From: an uncultured Oscillibacter sp.
Lineage (GTDB): Bacteria; Bacillota; Clostridia; Oscillospirales; Oscillospiraceae
Length of the DNA: 35,223 bases
Assembly: GCA_910583695.1 (NCBI GenBank)
Contig: CAJTZL010000027.1
Span: 1 to 35,223 of the forward strand
Direction of reading: 5' to 3'
Below are positions 12,982 through 21,066 of the stretch, piece after piece; positions within the stretch are counted from its first letter, which is position 1; each line of letters opens with the position of its first letter. The translations under genes and the position numbers were made by a program. The notes below the pieces were generated by a model. The model did no database searches and was not told where the DNA came from. It worked only from the letters and a program-made list of their open reading frames with translations.

Positions 12982-14721
12982 CTACTTCACCCGCAGCTCC
13001 TTCACCGCGGCCTCCTCCGGCGTGACGCGGACGGTGCGGCAGGTGTGGTAGATCACCATGCCCGGCCGGGCTCCGGCGGGCTTTTTCACGTTCCGGACCT
13101 CCGTGTAATCCACCGGCACGTTTCCGCTCTCCCGGGCCTGGGAGAACCACGCCGCAAGCATGGCCGCCTGGACGATGTCCTCCTCGGCGGGGCTCTGCCC
13201 GGCGCAGCGGAGGAGGACATGGGAGCCGTGAATCTTCTGGGTGTGGAACCAGAGGTCCCGGCGGTCCGCGTCCTTCAGGGTCAGCTTGTCGTTCTGGCGG
13301 TTGTTCCGGCCCACCAGCACCCGGAGGCCGGAGGCGGTGCGGAACTCCCAGGGGGCGGCGGGGCGGGATTTCGCCTGCCTAGCCTTGCCCTGCTTTTTCA
13401 AAAAGCCCGCCTCCCGGAGCTCGGAACGGATGTCCAGGAAGTCCTGCTCCGTCTCCGCCTGCCGGATTTCCGCCAGGACGCTCTCCAGGTATTCCAGGTC
13501 CCGCTTTGCCAGGGCCATCTGCTCCCGGAGGTATGTTTCCGCCGTCTTGGCCTTGGCGTAGCGCTTGTAGTATTTGGCGGCGTTCTGCTGGGGAGTCAGC
13601 AGGGGGTCCAGGGGAATGACGGCGGGGGCGTTGTCCTCGTAGTAATTCTCACACTCCAGCCGGGACCGGCCCCGCTCCATCCGGTAGAGGTTGGCGGTGA
13701 TCAGGTCCCCCTGGATGCGGAGCTTGTCCCGGTCCTGTGTGGCGGCGTATTCCGTTTCCTGAAGGGCCAGCTTTCGCCGGAGGCGGTCCCGGGCCGTCGC
13801 GGCCGCCCGGAGGAGGTCCGCCCCCCGCTGGCGGGTCCGTTCCTGCCGCTCCCGCTCGGCATAGAAGGCGTCCAGCAGGGCGGAAAAGCTGGGGTAGGCC
13901 ACGCACTCCGCCGCGCCGCCGTACTGGTCCACGCCGACACAGGCGAAGTCCAGGGGCCTGCCGTCCCGCATCAGGCAGACGGGGGTGAAGCGGTTTTCCC
14001 GGACCCGGCGGGAGAAGTCCTCCATTGCCCGCCAGAGGGGCCCGGGGCCGCCCAGCTGAAAGACCCGGGTATCCGTGTCCCCCGCCGCCCGGAAGGCAAG
14101 CTCCCGGGCCATGAGGGGGGAGAGGCCGAAGTACTGGTCCAGCAGGAAGGCGTCCAGGGTCTTCTCCGCCGCCGCGGCGGCGAAGCGGGCGGCAAAGCCC
14201 TCCTCCGTCTCCTCCAGAAAGGGAAGGCGGCCTGTGGAGGCGGGGGGCTGGTAGAAGAGGCCCGGCAGGACCTGCCGCGCGGCGGACATGTCCGCGTCCA
14301 CCCGGCGGAGGCTGTCGATCACCCGCCCCTCCCCGTCCAGCAGGATGAGGTTGGACCTCCGGCCCATGGCCTCCAGCACCAGAGTTCGCCTGCCCGTCCG
14401 GCCCAGCTCGTCGGCGGCGTCAAATTCGATGTGCACCAGCCGCTCCAGGGGGGGCTGGACGATGTCCGCCACCCGGGCCCCGGAGAGGTGCTTGCGCAGC
14501 AGCATGCAGAACATGGGGGGCTCCGCCGGGTTGTCCCGGAGAATGTCCGTCAGCTGGAGGCGGGGGGCGCCCGCCCCGGCGTTCAGCAGCAGGCGCTTTC
14601 CTCGGAAGAGGAGGATTACCTGATCCCGGGCGGGCTGCTGAACCTTGTCCACCCGGAGGCCGGAAAGCTGGGGGCGCAGTTCCTCTACAACGGCCTGTAA
14701 GCAGATTGCGTCAATCGCCAT
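12982..14721 (-). CDS. rqcH: ribosome quality-control protein RqcH (NFACT family, Rqc2 homologue)
   Basis: 579 aa, typical length. Binds stalled 50S subunits and adds alanine tails to nascent chains; older annotation is fibronectin-binding protein. Seen: NFACT-N domain at 1-about 130 starting with DAICLQAVVEEL, a central helical/coiled-coil part (about 250-430), and the NFACT-R domain at about 460-570 with DLWFHTQKIHGSHVLLR and VDYTEVRNVKKPAGARPG. At the position where Bacillus RqcH has its functional Asp-Arg pair this protein appears to have Glu-Arg (PPLERLVHIEF). The start overlaps the mrnC stop by 11 nt. Last gene of the rsmA-mrnC-rqcH run. Confidence 0.93.
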   Translation of the reverse strand: MAIDAICLQAVVEELRPQLSGLRVDKVQQPARDQVILLFRGKRLLLNAGAGAPRLQLTDILRDNPAEPPMFCMLLRKHLSGARVADIVQPPLERLVHIEFDAADELGRTGRRTLVLEAMGRRSNLILLDGEGRVIDSLRRVDADMSAARQVLPGLFYQPPASTGRLPFLEETEEGFAARFAAAAAEKTLDAFLLDQYFGLSPLMARELAFRAAGDTDTRVFQLGGPGPLWRAMEDFSRRVRENRFTPVCLMRDGRPLDFACVGVDQYGGAAECVAYPSFSALLDAFYAERERQERTRQRGADLLRAAATARDRLRRKLALQETEYAATQDRDKLRIQGDLITANLYRMERGRSRLECENYYEDNAPAVIPLDPLLTPQQNAAKYYKRYAKAKTAETYLREQMALAKRDLEYLESVLAEIRQAETEQDFLDIRSELREAGFLKKQGKARQAKSRPAAPWEFRTASGLRVLVGRNNRQNDKLTLKDADRRDLWFHTQKIHGSHVLLRCAGQSPAEEDIVQAAMLAAWFSQARESGNVPVDYTEVRNVKKPAGARPGMVIYHTCRTVRVTPEEAAVKELRVK

Positions 14722-15127
14722 GGACTTCCTCCTCCATCATGATGCAGAACAGCTGGTTGATGCGCTCCGTCTCCCCCCGGAGGTAGAGCCAGCCCAGAAG
14801 GGCCTCCAGGGCCGTGGCCTCGCCGTACTGGGCCCGGCTGGCGTGGTGGGGGACGGTGTGCACCTGGGCGTTTCGCCCCCGGCGGAAGACGGCGGTCTCC
14901 TCCTCCGTCAGCAGGGGCTTGATTTTCTCCGCCTTCTCCGCCTGGGACTCGGCGCAGACCAGCCCCACGGCGGAGCGGTGCATCCCCCGGCCCGTGGCCC
15001 CGCCGTGAGCGCAGAGCCAGGCGCGGACCAGCAGCTCGAACACCGCGTCCCCCATGTGGGCCAGGCCGATGGAGCTGATTTCCAGAAGACGGTCCCGGCT
15101 CAGCTCCGGGTGAAAGTAGTTTTCCAT
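14711..15127 (-). CDS. mrnC: Mini-ribonuclease III
   Basis: 138 aa, the RNase III catalytic domain without a double-stranded-RNA-binding domain; matures 23S rRNA ends in Firmicutes. Seen: LAHMGDAVFELLVR (the catalytic helix), RRGRNA, and YGEATALEALLGWLYLRG, the second acidic cluster. AGGAG is 7 nt before the ATG at 15127; upstream in-frame starts lie in the preceding gene. Overlaps rqcH by 11 nt. Confidence 0.93.
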   Translation of the reverse strand: MENYFHPELSRDRLLEISSIGLAHMGDAVFELLVRAWLCAHGGATGRGMHRSAVGLVCAESQAEKAEKIKPLLTEEETAVFRRGRNAQVHTVPHHASRAQYGEATALEALLGWLYLRGETERINQLFCIMMEEEVHGD

Positions 15128-15161
15128 AGCGCGCTCCTTTTCCAAGTCCCGGTGCCGTTCG

Positions 15162-15335
15162 TCAATACCGCAGGACATAATAGACAACATATACCCAGCT
15201 CATCAGGCCGTGAATAACAGCCCATCCCACGGAATGCCAGTTGGTATAGCTGATGACCATGGCCAGGGCGCTTCCAAAGGTAATGCCCGTTTTCACGGAC
15301 GTTTCCACCATCTTTGTCTTGTGTTCTTCCGGCAT
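15162..15335 (-). CDS. small membrane protein of 57 aa, function unknown
   Basis: Seen: MPEEHKTKMVETSVKTG, then two hydrophobic segments (about 17-30 and 36-55) separated by the polar turn TNWHSVG, ending YVLRY. It starts 20 nt after the rsmA stop with GGAG upstream and ends 34 nt before mrnC, so it is co-transcribed between rRNA/ribosome-related genes. The reading frame is intact and the two-helix topology is clear, but I know no function. Too short for most gene finders. Confidence 0.75.
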   Translation of the reverse strand: MPEEHKTKMVETSVKTGITFGSALAMVISYTNWHSVGWAVIHGLMSWVYVVYYVLRY

Positions 15336-15355
15336 AACTTAAACGCTCCGTTCCA

Positions 15356-16207
15356 TCAGTTTTGAAGTACCGCCGCCAGCCGGGCGAAGTCCTCCAGGGT
15401 CAGTTTCTCCCCCCGAATGGTAAGGGGCAGGCCGCAGGTCTCCATGGCCGCCTGCACCCGCTCCTTCCCCGCCTCCGGCAGGGCGGCGGCAAGGCTGTTC
15501 ACCAGAGTCTTCCGCCGGAGGAGGAAGGCCCCCCGAACCACTTGGAAGAAAAACGCCTCGTCCTCCGTCTCCACGGCGGGCCTCTCCCGCCGGACGCAGC
15601 GGAGCACGGCGGAGTCCACCTTGGGGGCGGGGAAGAACTTGGCCGCGGGCACGTCAAAGAGGACCTCCGTCTCCATGTGGTACTGGAGCCAGAGGGTGAA
15701 GGCCCCGCCGCCGCCGGAGCCCTGCTCCGCCGCCAGCCGCCGGGCCACCTCCTTCTGGAGGAGGACGGTGATGCTTTCAAAGCAGGGGGTCTCCACCAGC
15801 TTGGTCAGCACCGGGGTGGTGATGTTGTAGGGGAGGTTGGCGCAGACCAGGGGCCGGAGGCCGGGGAACCGCTCCGCCGCCAGGGCTTGAAGGTCCAGCT
15901 TCAGCGCGTCCCCGGGGATGATTTCCACGTTTTCATAGGGGGCCATGGTCTCCGCCAGCACGGGGAGGAGCTTTTTGTCCAGCTCGATGGACGCAACCCT
16001 CCCGGCCCGCCCCGCCAGCTCCGCCGTCAGGCACCCCACGCCCGGCCCGATTTCCACCACGCCGCAGCTCTCATCCGCCTGAGAGGCGGCCGCGATATCC
16101 GCCGGAACGGCGGGGTCGATGAGGAAGTTCTGTCCCATGGACTTGGAGAAATGGAAGCCGTGCCGCCCCAGGAGGGTGCGGAGGGTTTCCCGGTCGCAGA
16201 GATTCAT
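15356..16207 (-). CDS. rsmA: 16S rRNA dimethyladenosine transferase RsmA (KsgA)
   Basis: 283 aa; dimethylates two adjacent adenines in helix 45 of 16S rRNA. Seen: FSKSMGQNFLID (about 18-29), the AdoMet loop VEIGPGVGCLT, the acidic SIELDKKL, the catalytic NLPYNITTP, and KFFPAPKVDSAV. The ATG at 16207 follows AAAGGCGGA. First gene of the minus-strand ribosome-linked run. Confidence 0.96.
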   Translation of the reverse strand: MNLCDRETLRTLLGRHGFHFSKSMGQNFLIDPAVPADIAAASQADESCGVVEIGPGVGCLTAELAGRAGRVASIELDKKLLPVLAETMAPYENVEIIPGDALKLDLQALAAERFPGLRPLVCANLPYNITTPVLTKLVETPCFESITVLLQKEVARRLAAEQGSGGGGAFTLWLQYHMETEVLFDVPAAKFFPAPKVDSAVLRCVRRERPAVETEDEAFFFQVVRGAFLLRRKTLVNSLAAALPEAGKERVQAAMETCGLPLTIRGEKLTLEDFARLAAVLQN

Positions 16208-16247
16208 GGCTTGTCCGCCTTTCGGTTTGTTTTTTGCGGGGGATGCG

Positions 16248-17048
16248 TCAGCCGTTTTCAACGGGGTAAACGGCGAAGGATTGAATCAGCCAGCGGCCGT
16301 CCTTCTCCCGGAGCGTCAGCTCCTGAATCACCTCGTCTCCGTTCCCCCACGCGGGCCCGGAGCGGAGGCGGACGGTATCGCCGTCCCGGACCCCCTCCGC
16401 CGGCTGGAAGGAGCCGGGGCCGTAGTCGCTGGTGAAGTTGTAGCAGGCGTCGTACTCCGGCAGGTACAGCACGGTCTCCGTATCCTTCAAATCCGCCGTG
16501 GTGATGCCGGCATAGGTCTCCAGGGTCTGGTCCACCGCCGCCCGGGGGATGCGGTGGACGGGCACCGGCAGGCCGCTGGGAACGTTCCCCCAGCGCTCCA
16601 GGTCCTCCGTGTCCCACGGGAAGCCCGGCAGGGCCGCCAGGGCTTGGAATTCCTCCGCGTCTCCGTCCTCCAGCTCGGTGCTGTCCACGAAGTAGTACCG
16701 GAGAAATTCCTCGAAGTCCAGCTCCGTCACGTCCTCGTAGGCGCTGGTAAAGAAGCATCCCAGCTCCAGGGCCTTGTCGCCGGGGTGCCCGTAACAGTTG
16801 AACGCCTCGTCCGCCCGGGCCAGCTCCTCCGCCGTCAGGGGCGTTCCCTCCAGCGGAGGCGGCGCACCTTCCGGCCGGTCCTCCTCCGGAGGGACGCTCT
16901 CCGCCGGGGCCTCCGATGGTTCTTCCTCCGGCCGGACGGTTTCCGCCGGGGGCTCCTCCGGCGGAGCGGAGGGGGCCTTCTCCGCCCCGCAGGCCGTCAG
17001 GCCCAGGACCAGGGCCAGCAGAAGCAGTATTGGAAAGCGGTGTTTCAT
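16248..17048 (-). CDS. putative secreted lipoprotein, function unknown
   Basis: 266 aa. Seen: signal peptide LLLLALVLGL with lipobox LTAC (Cys at about residue 20), a Pro/Glu-rich linker to about residue 75, then a globular domain (about 75-266) with FTSAYEDVTELDFEEFLRYYF and a C-terminal WLIQSFAVYPVE, which resembles the ends of NTF2-like or DUF-type lipoproteins of Clostridia. AAGGAGGA precedes the ATG; promoter TTGAAT-17-TATACT (17116-17121 and 17093-17098, minus strand) lies upstream. Role unknown. Confidence 0.8.
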   Translation of the reverse strand: MKHRFPILLLLALVLGLTACGAEKAPSAPPEEPPAETVRPEEEPSEAPAESVPPEEDRPEGAPPPLEGTPLTAEELARADEAFNCYGHPGDKALELGCFFTSAYEDVTELDFEEFLRYYFVDSTELEDGDAEEFQALAALPGFPWDTEDLERWGNVPSGLPVPVHRIPRAAVDQTLETYAGITTADLKDTETVLYLPEYDACYNFTSDYGPGSFQPAEGVRDGDTVRLRSGPAWGNGDEVIQELTLREKDGRWLIQSFAVYPVENG

Positions 17049-17092
17049 CGTGTCCTCCTTGTCCCGTTCCGGCGCATGCAATTTCAAAGGAG

Positions 17093-17121
17093 AGTATAAC
17101 ACAAGCCCGCTGGCGATTCAA
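17093..17121 (-). promoter_or_regulatory. promoter of the lipoprotein gene
   Basis: Minus strand TTGAAT, 17-bp spacer, TATACT. Confidence 0.65.
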
Positions 17122-17150
17122 TTCTTTTTCGGGGGCAAACGGGGAGGGCC

Positions 17151-17178
17151 TTGCAATTTTTCCCCTTTCTGCTATACT
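17151..17178 (+). promoter_or_regulatory. promoter of the CAT-like gene
   Basis: TTGCAA (17151-17156), 16-bp spacer, TATACT (17173-17178), divergent from the lipoprotein promoter. Confidence 0.6.
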
Positions 17179-17203
17179 TGCTTTATCAGAAAGGAGGGCC
17201 CCC

Positions 17204-17824
17204 ATGTTCCAAATTGTCGACAAAGCCGCGTGGCCCCGGCGGGAGCTGTTCGACTTTTTCTCCCCTATGTCCCAGCCCTTTTTCTCCGTCACCTTCCGCC
17301 AGGACGTGACCCGGCTCTACGCGTTTACGAAGGACAACCATCTCTCCTTCTACCACTCCCTGGTCTGGCTCTGCACCCGGGCGGTCAATCAGGTGGAGGA
17401 CTTCCGCTATGCCCTCCGGGGGGAGGAGCTGGTTCTCTTTGACCGGAGGAATCCCAGCTTCACGGATCTGAAGCCCGGGGCGGAGCAGTTTCGCATCGTC
17501 ACCCTGCCCATGGAGGAGGATATCCGGGCCTTCTGCGCCGCCGCCAGGGCGAAAAGCGCCGCCCAGACCGCCTTCCTGGACCAGGAGGACAGCCTGGACC
17601 TGATCTACTTCACCTGCCTGCCCTGGGTGGAGCTGACGGCCCTGACCAACGAGCGGAACTTCGACCCGGACGACGCCGTGCCCCGCATCGCCTGGGGGAA
17701 GTATGCCCAGGAGGGGGAGCGGAAGGTGCTCCACATCTCCCTGGAGCTGAACCACCGCTTTGTGGACGGCCTCCACGTGGGCCGGTTCCACCAGGAATTG
17801 ACCAAGCTCATTGAGGCGCTGTAA
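17204..17824 (+). CDS. chloramphenicol acetyltransferase (CatA)-like protein
   Basis: 206 aa, slightly shorter than the usual 210-220. Trimeric acetyl-CoA-dependent O-acetyltransferase fold. Seen: N-terminal WPRRELFDFF, FYHSLVWLCTRAVNQ, and the catalytic motif HRFVDGLHVGRF with H184 and D188-G189 in the HxxxDG arrangement. Chromosomal CAT-like proteins of this type in Clostridia often do not give resistance, so activity on chloramphenicol is uncertain. AGAAAGGAGG precedes the ATG. Monocistronic, ending in a perfect terminator. Confidence 0.88.
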   Translation: MFQIVDKAAWPRRELFDFFSPMSQPFFSVTFRQDVTRLYAFTKDNHLSFYHSLVWLCTRAVNQVEDFRYALRGEELVLFDRRNPSFTDLKPGAEQFRIVTLPMEEDIRAFCAAARAKSAAQTAFLDQEDSLDLIYFTCLPWVELTALTNERNFDPDDAVPRIAWGKYAQEGERKVLHISLELNHRFVDGLHVGRFHQELTKLIEAL

Positions 17825-17865
17825 AGGAAGGACCGGGAACGGCTGTTCCCGGTCCTTCCTTTTTT
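17824..17865. terminator. intrinsic terminator after the CAT-like gene
   Basis: Perfect 17-bp stem AAGGAAGGACCGGGAAC/GTTCCCGGTCCTTCCTT, 4-nt loop, T-tract; placed between convergent genes. Confidence 0.9.
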
Positions 17866-17869
17866 ACGC

Positions 17870-19705
17870 TCAGGGCCCCTCGCCCAGATAACGGATGTTC
17901 CACAGCCACACATCCGACTTGAGGGAGAAAATCTGAAGCCTCCCATCCATCCGGCCAAACCACACGGATTCCCCCAGAGCCGAGGCCAGCCCGCCGCCAC
18001 CGTCCAAAACCGGCTCCGGGTCCGCCCGGAGGTCCGCCGCCAGCGTGCTCCCGCCGGTCCCGAAGGTCTCGCCGTAGCACTCCAGAAATTCCTCCGGCGT
18101 GTTCGCCATCCACTCGCCGCCGGGGGCCTTCACCTGGGCGGGGTAGGTCAAAAGGTCCGCGATTGCCTCCCGTTCTCCCCGGTCGATGAGGTCCGCCAGA
18201 TGCAGGAGAAATTCCCGCCCCTCGTCCAGGGAGAGGGCCTCGTACAAATCACCCTCGCTGTCCTGGGTAATCGTCCCGCTTCCCGCCCGGATGCTCCATT
18301 GATCCGTCTGGAGGGTGAAAATCCGAATCACGCCGTCCTCCACCAGCCCGAACCACACTGCGCCGTTGGCCGCCGAGGCCAAGCCGCTGCCGTCGCTGAA
18401 CACCTCTGAGGGAGCGGGCTCCCAGGCCATGTCCGCCGCCAGGGACAGGGCGCTTTGCCCCACGGTCTCATCATAGTGCCTGAGAAATTCCTCCGGCGAG
18501 TTCACCGTATAACTCCCCCCGGCGGTCTCCACCTGGGCGGGATAGACCAGAAGGTCCGCGATTTCCTCCCGCCGCCCGTCCTCAATGCGCTCCGCCAGCA
18601 GGAGGACGAAGTCCCGGGCCACGTCGCTTCGGATTCCCGTCCGGGTATACAGCGGGTCCTCGGACTCCGAGGGCAGGGTCCCGGCGGGCTGGTTTTCCAG
18701 AGTCTCCATACACCGGGCGTTGGCATCCAGGAGGGCCGCCCGGTCCGGTTCCCTCACCGGCGTCAGGGCGGAATAGAGGAAGCTGTCCGCCAGGGCCTCC
18801 AGCTCCTCCCGGCCGATGGGACCGGAGGAGAAGGTATCGTCCCCCTGCCGCCCCGTCAGCACGTTCACCAGGATAAAGCTGTCCCCCAGGTCCGCCAGGA
18901 TCAAGGAGCGGTTCCGCTCCCCCAGGCCCAGGGTGACCAAGGTTCCCCCGGCGGTCTGATAGTCCCATTCCTCAAAGCCGCTCAGGTTCCCGACGTTCAG
19001 CGTCACCTCGTCAAAGGTCCCCTTGACGGAGCGGCTGAACTGGTACTCAATGGTTCCATAGCCCTTCAGCTCCCCGGCCCCCAGCTCCGCGCCGCCGTCG
19101 AAGCGGAAGGTGCCGTTTTCGTAGATATAGCCGGTGTAGGGCGTGACGTTCTCCCCGCAGAAGTCCCCCGCCGCGATGGGCCAAGTCCCCGGGAGAACGT
19201 CCTCCATCCAGCTGTGGAGCTTTAAATCGTATTTGGCGATGATCTCCTCCAATTTGTCGGCCATCTCCTGGGTGTAGACTGAATAGAGGCCGTAGTCCTC
19301 CTCAAAGCCCGTGGGGCTGTTGCCGATCTCCGCGATAATGGCCCCGTCCCGGTCATAACCGTCCCGAAATGCCTGCCACTCCGCCAGGGCCCGACTCTCC
19401 GGCGCGTCCGCCAGACCGGAGAGGCTGACAAAATCCTTATATTCGAACGCCCCGGGGACCACTATTCCCTGTTCGTCCGTCACGTAAACCCGCCCCTGCT
19501 CCGGCAGCAGCACATCCCGAAGGCCAAAGAAGTTGGCCGCCACCGCCAGGGCGGACAGGGCCGCCAGCAGGGCAATGGACGCCGCCGGCGTCACAAGCCA
19601 TTTCAGGCTCCTTCTGCGTTTCCGCACCGCATAGTCCTCCCATCGAATTTCTTCGGTCCCCCGGACCTGGGAAAAGGTTTCCTGGTAAAATTCCCGGTTA
19701 GTCAT
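17870..19705 (-). CDS. membrane anti-sigma-like protein with duplicated extracytoplasmic domain
   Basis: 611 aa. Seen: a cytoplasmic N-terminus of about 35 residues, one membrane span at about 37-58 (TPAASIALLAALSALAVAAN), then a large external part. The external C-terminus carries two tandem copies of a domain of about 110 residues (about 363-472 and 496-605), each with EEIADLL/EAIADLL-x-YPAQV, SPEEFL/TPEEFL and VWFG. The gene overlaps the ECF sigma gene by 8 nt. This layout is standard for a regulator that holds the sigma factor at the membrane (inferred); the N-terminal domain is short and no zinc-binding anti-sigma motif is visible. The ligand of the duplicated domain is unknown. Confidence 0.75.
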   Translation of the reverse strand: MTNREFYQETFSQVRGTEEIRWEDYAVRKRRRSLKWLVTPAASIALLAALSALAVAANFFGLRDVLLPEQGRVYVTDEQGIVVPGAFEYKDFVSLSGLADAPESRALAEWQAFRDGYDRDGAIIAEIGNSPTGFEEDYGLYSVYTQEMADKLEEIIAKYDLKLHSWMEDVLPGTWPIAAGDFCGENVTPYTGYIYENGTFRFDGGAELGAGELKGYGTIEYQFSRSVKGTFDEVTLNVGNLSGFEEWDYQTAGGTLVTLGLGERNRSLILADLGDSFILVNVLTGRQGDDTFSSGPIGREELEALADSFLYSALTPVREPDRAALLDANARCMETLENQPAGTLPSESEDPLYTRTGIRSDVARDFVLLLAERIEDGRREEIADLLVYPAQVETAGGSYTVNSPEEFLRHYDETVGQSALSLAADMAWEPAPSEVFSDGSGLASAANGAVWFGLVEDGVIRIFTLQTDQWSIRAGSGTITQDSEGDLYEALSLDEGREFLLHLADLIDRGEREAIADLLTYPAQVKAPGGEWMANTPEEFLECYGETFGTGGSTLAADLRADPEPVLDGGGGLASALGESVWFGRMDGRLQIFSLKSDVWLWNIRYLGEGP

Positions 19706-20180
19706 CCTGCCAGTCCTCCCCCAATCGTTCCCTCAGCCGCTGCCGGGCCCGGGCCAGCCGGGTGGTGACGGTGGACTCCCCCACGCCCAGCAGCGCTCCG
19801 ATCTCCCGAACGCTCAGCTCCTCGTAGTAAAAGAGGTACAGCGCCGTCCGGTATTTCTCCGGCAGAGCCATCACCTCCTGGTACAGCGCCGCCTGCTCCG
19901 GACGGTCGAAAACCGGAATCTCCGGCGCTTCCTCCCAGGAGACCCGCCGCTTCCGCCAGGGGCTTTTCAGCATGTCCCGGCAGCAGTTTACCGTCACCCG
20001 CAGCAGCCAGCGCCGCAGGTGCTCCTCTCCTGCAGGGGCCTCCCGGCGCCGGAAAAGGCGAAGGAAGACCTCCTGCACGGCGTCCTCCGCGTCCTGGGGA
20101 CTGCCCAGGGCGTGAAGGGCCGTTCGGTAGACCATGGGCCGGTATTGCGCAACGGCGTTTGTAAAGCGGGTCTTGTCCAT
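19698..20180 (-). CDS. ECF-type RNA polymerase sigma factor
   Basis: 160 aa. Seen: sigma region 2 at about 8-75 with YRTALHALGSPQDAEDAVQEVFLRLF and RRWLLRVTVNCCRDMLK, and region 4 at about 105-153 with LPEKYRTALYLFYYEELSVREIGALLGVGESTVTTRLARARQRL, here cited only for its helix-turn-helix. Co-transcribed and overlapping with a one-span membrane protein, its likely regulator. An ECF-like promoter is visible upstream, so it may activate itself. Confidence 0.93.
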   Translation of the reverse strand: MDKTRFTNAVAQYRPMVYRTALHALGSPQDAEDAVQEVFLRLFRRREAPAGEEHLRRWLLRVTVNCCRDMLKSPWRKRRVSWEEAPEIPVFDRPEQAALYQEVMALPEKYRTALYLFYYEELSVREIGALLGVGESTVTTRLARARQRLRERLGEDWQDD

Positions 20181-20224
20181 AGGCCGTCCTCGTCCGTTTC
20201 GTTCTTGGGAGTGCTCTCACTTAT

Positions 20225-20253
20225 CATACGATTTGGAACCGGGGCTTGTCTCA
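20225..20253 (-). promoter_or_regulatory. candidate ECF-type (autoregulated) promoter of the sigma gene
   Basis: Minus strand TGAGAC (20248-20253), 17-bp spacer, CGTATG (20225-20230). Known ECF promoters of the sigma-W/X type read TGAAAC-16/17-CGTA/CGAC. A housekeeping -10 reading TATGAT overlaps, so the assignment is tentative. Confidence 0.45.
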
Positions 20254-20352
20254 GCTTTTTGAATATTTTGAAAATTTTGAGGCGCAGGGAACACGCCCGG
20301 CGGAGAATGTGGTACAATGCGGCCTCATCAAGGAAGAAGCGGAGGTGCTTGT

Positions 20353-21018
20353 ATGACCATGGAAGAGGCCATGCGGAGCCGCCATACGGTTCGCCGCTAC
20401 ACGGACCGGAGGCTGCCCCGGGAGGTTCTGGAGCCGCTGGAGGCGCGGGTCCGGAGGAACAACCAGGAGCACGGGCTGGCCATGAGCCTGGTGACGGAAA
20501 ACACGGAGGCCTTCGGCCCCGTCTGGAAGCTGCTGCTAGCCAAAGGGGTGCGGAATTATGTCATCCTGGCGGGAGGGGACCGCCCCGGCGTGGACGAGGC
20601 CGTGGGGTACTGCGGGGCGGACGTGATGCTCTATGCCCAGACCCTGGGGCTGAACTCCTGGTGGGTGGGGGGAACCTTCCGCCGGAAGGGCCTGGAGAAG
20701 AACGCCGCCCCGGGGGCGGAGAAGATCCTGGGCCTCCTGGCCCTGGGCTACGGCGCGGCGCAGGGGGTGCCCCACAGGTCCAGAAGGCCGGAGGACATCG
20801 CCGCCTATGAGGGCGAAGCGCCGGAGTGGTTCCAAAAGGGGGTGGAAGCCCTTCTCCTGGCCCCCACGGCGCTGAACAAGCAGGCATTCATCCTTCGGGG
20901 GAAGGGGCGCAGGGTCTCCCTGCGCTGTGACAACGGCAGGTTTTCCGGCGTGGACCTGGGCATTGGAAAATACCACTTTGAGCTGGGGGCGGGGAAGGAG
21001 CGGTTTGACTGGGCCTGA
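20353..21018 (+). CDS. nitroreductase family protein
   Basis: 221 aa FMN-dependent oxidoreductase. Seen: MRSRHTVRRYTDRRLP (residues 7-22), the family's R-S-x-R-x-Y/F FMN-binding start, GYCGADVMLYAQTLGLNSWWVGG (about 96-118) and ILGLLALGYG (about 133-142). C-terminal LRCDNGRFSGVDLGIGKYHFELG is typical of the TM1586-like clostridial branch. GGAGGTG is 5 nt before the ATG, and an extended -10 (TGGTACAAT, 20311-20319) lies upstream. Divergent from the sigma factor. Natural substrate unknown. Confidence 0.88.
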   Translation: MTMEEAMRSRHTVRRYTDRRLPREVLEPLEARVRRNNQEHGLAMSLVTENTEAFGPVWKLLLAKGVRNYVILAGGDRPGVDEAVGYCGADVMLYAQTLGLNSWWVGGTFRRKGLEKNAAPGAEKILGLLALGYGAAQGVPHRSRRPEDIAAYEGEAPEWFQKGVEALLLAPTALNKQAFILRGKGRRVSLRCDNGRFSGVDLGIGKYHFELGAGKERFDWA

Positions 21019-21033
21019 CCGCCGGAATATGAC

Positions 21034-21059
21034 AAAGGGACCGCTTGTGCGGTCCCTTT
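21034..21059. terminator. intrinsic terminator between nitroreductase and queT
   Basis: Stem AAAGGGACCGC/GCGGTCCCTTT, 4-nt loop, between convergent genes. Confidence 0.8.
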
Positions 21060-21066
21060 CTGCATG

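Noticed and set aside
17204..17824. Calling the CAT-like gene a chloramphenicol resistance determinant
   Set aside because: The HxxxDG catalytic motif is present, but many chromosomal CAT-like proteins of Clostridia give no resistance, and no mobile context surrounds it.
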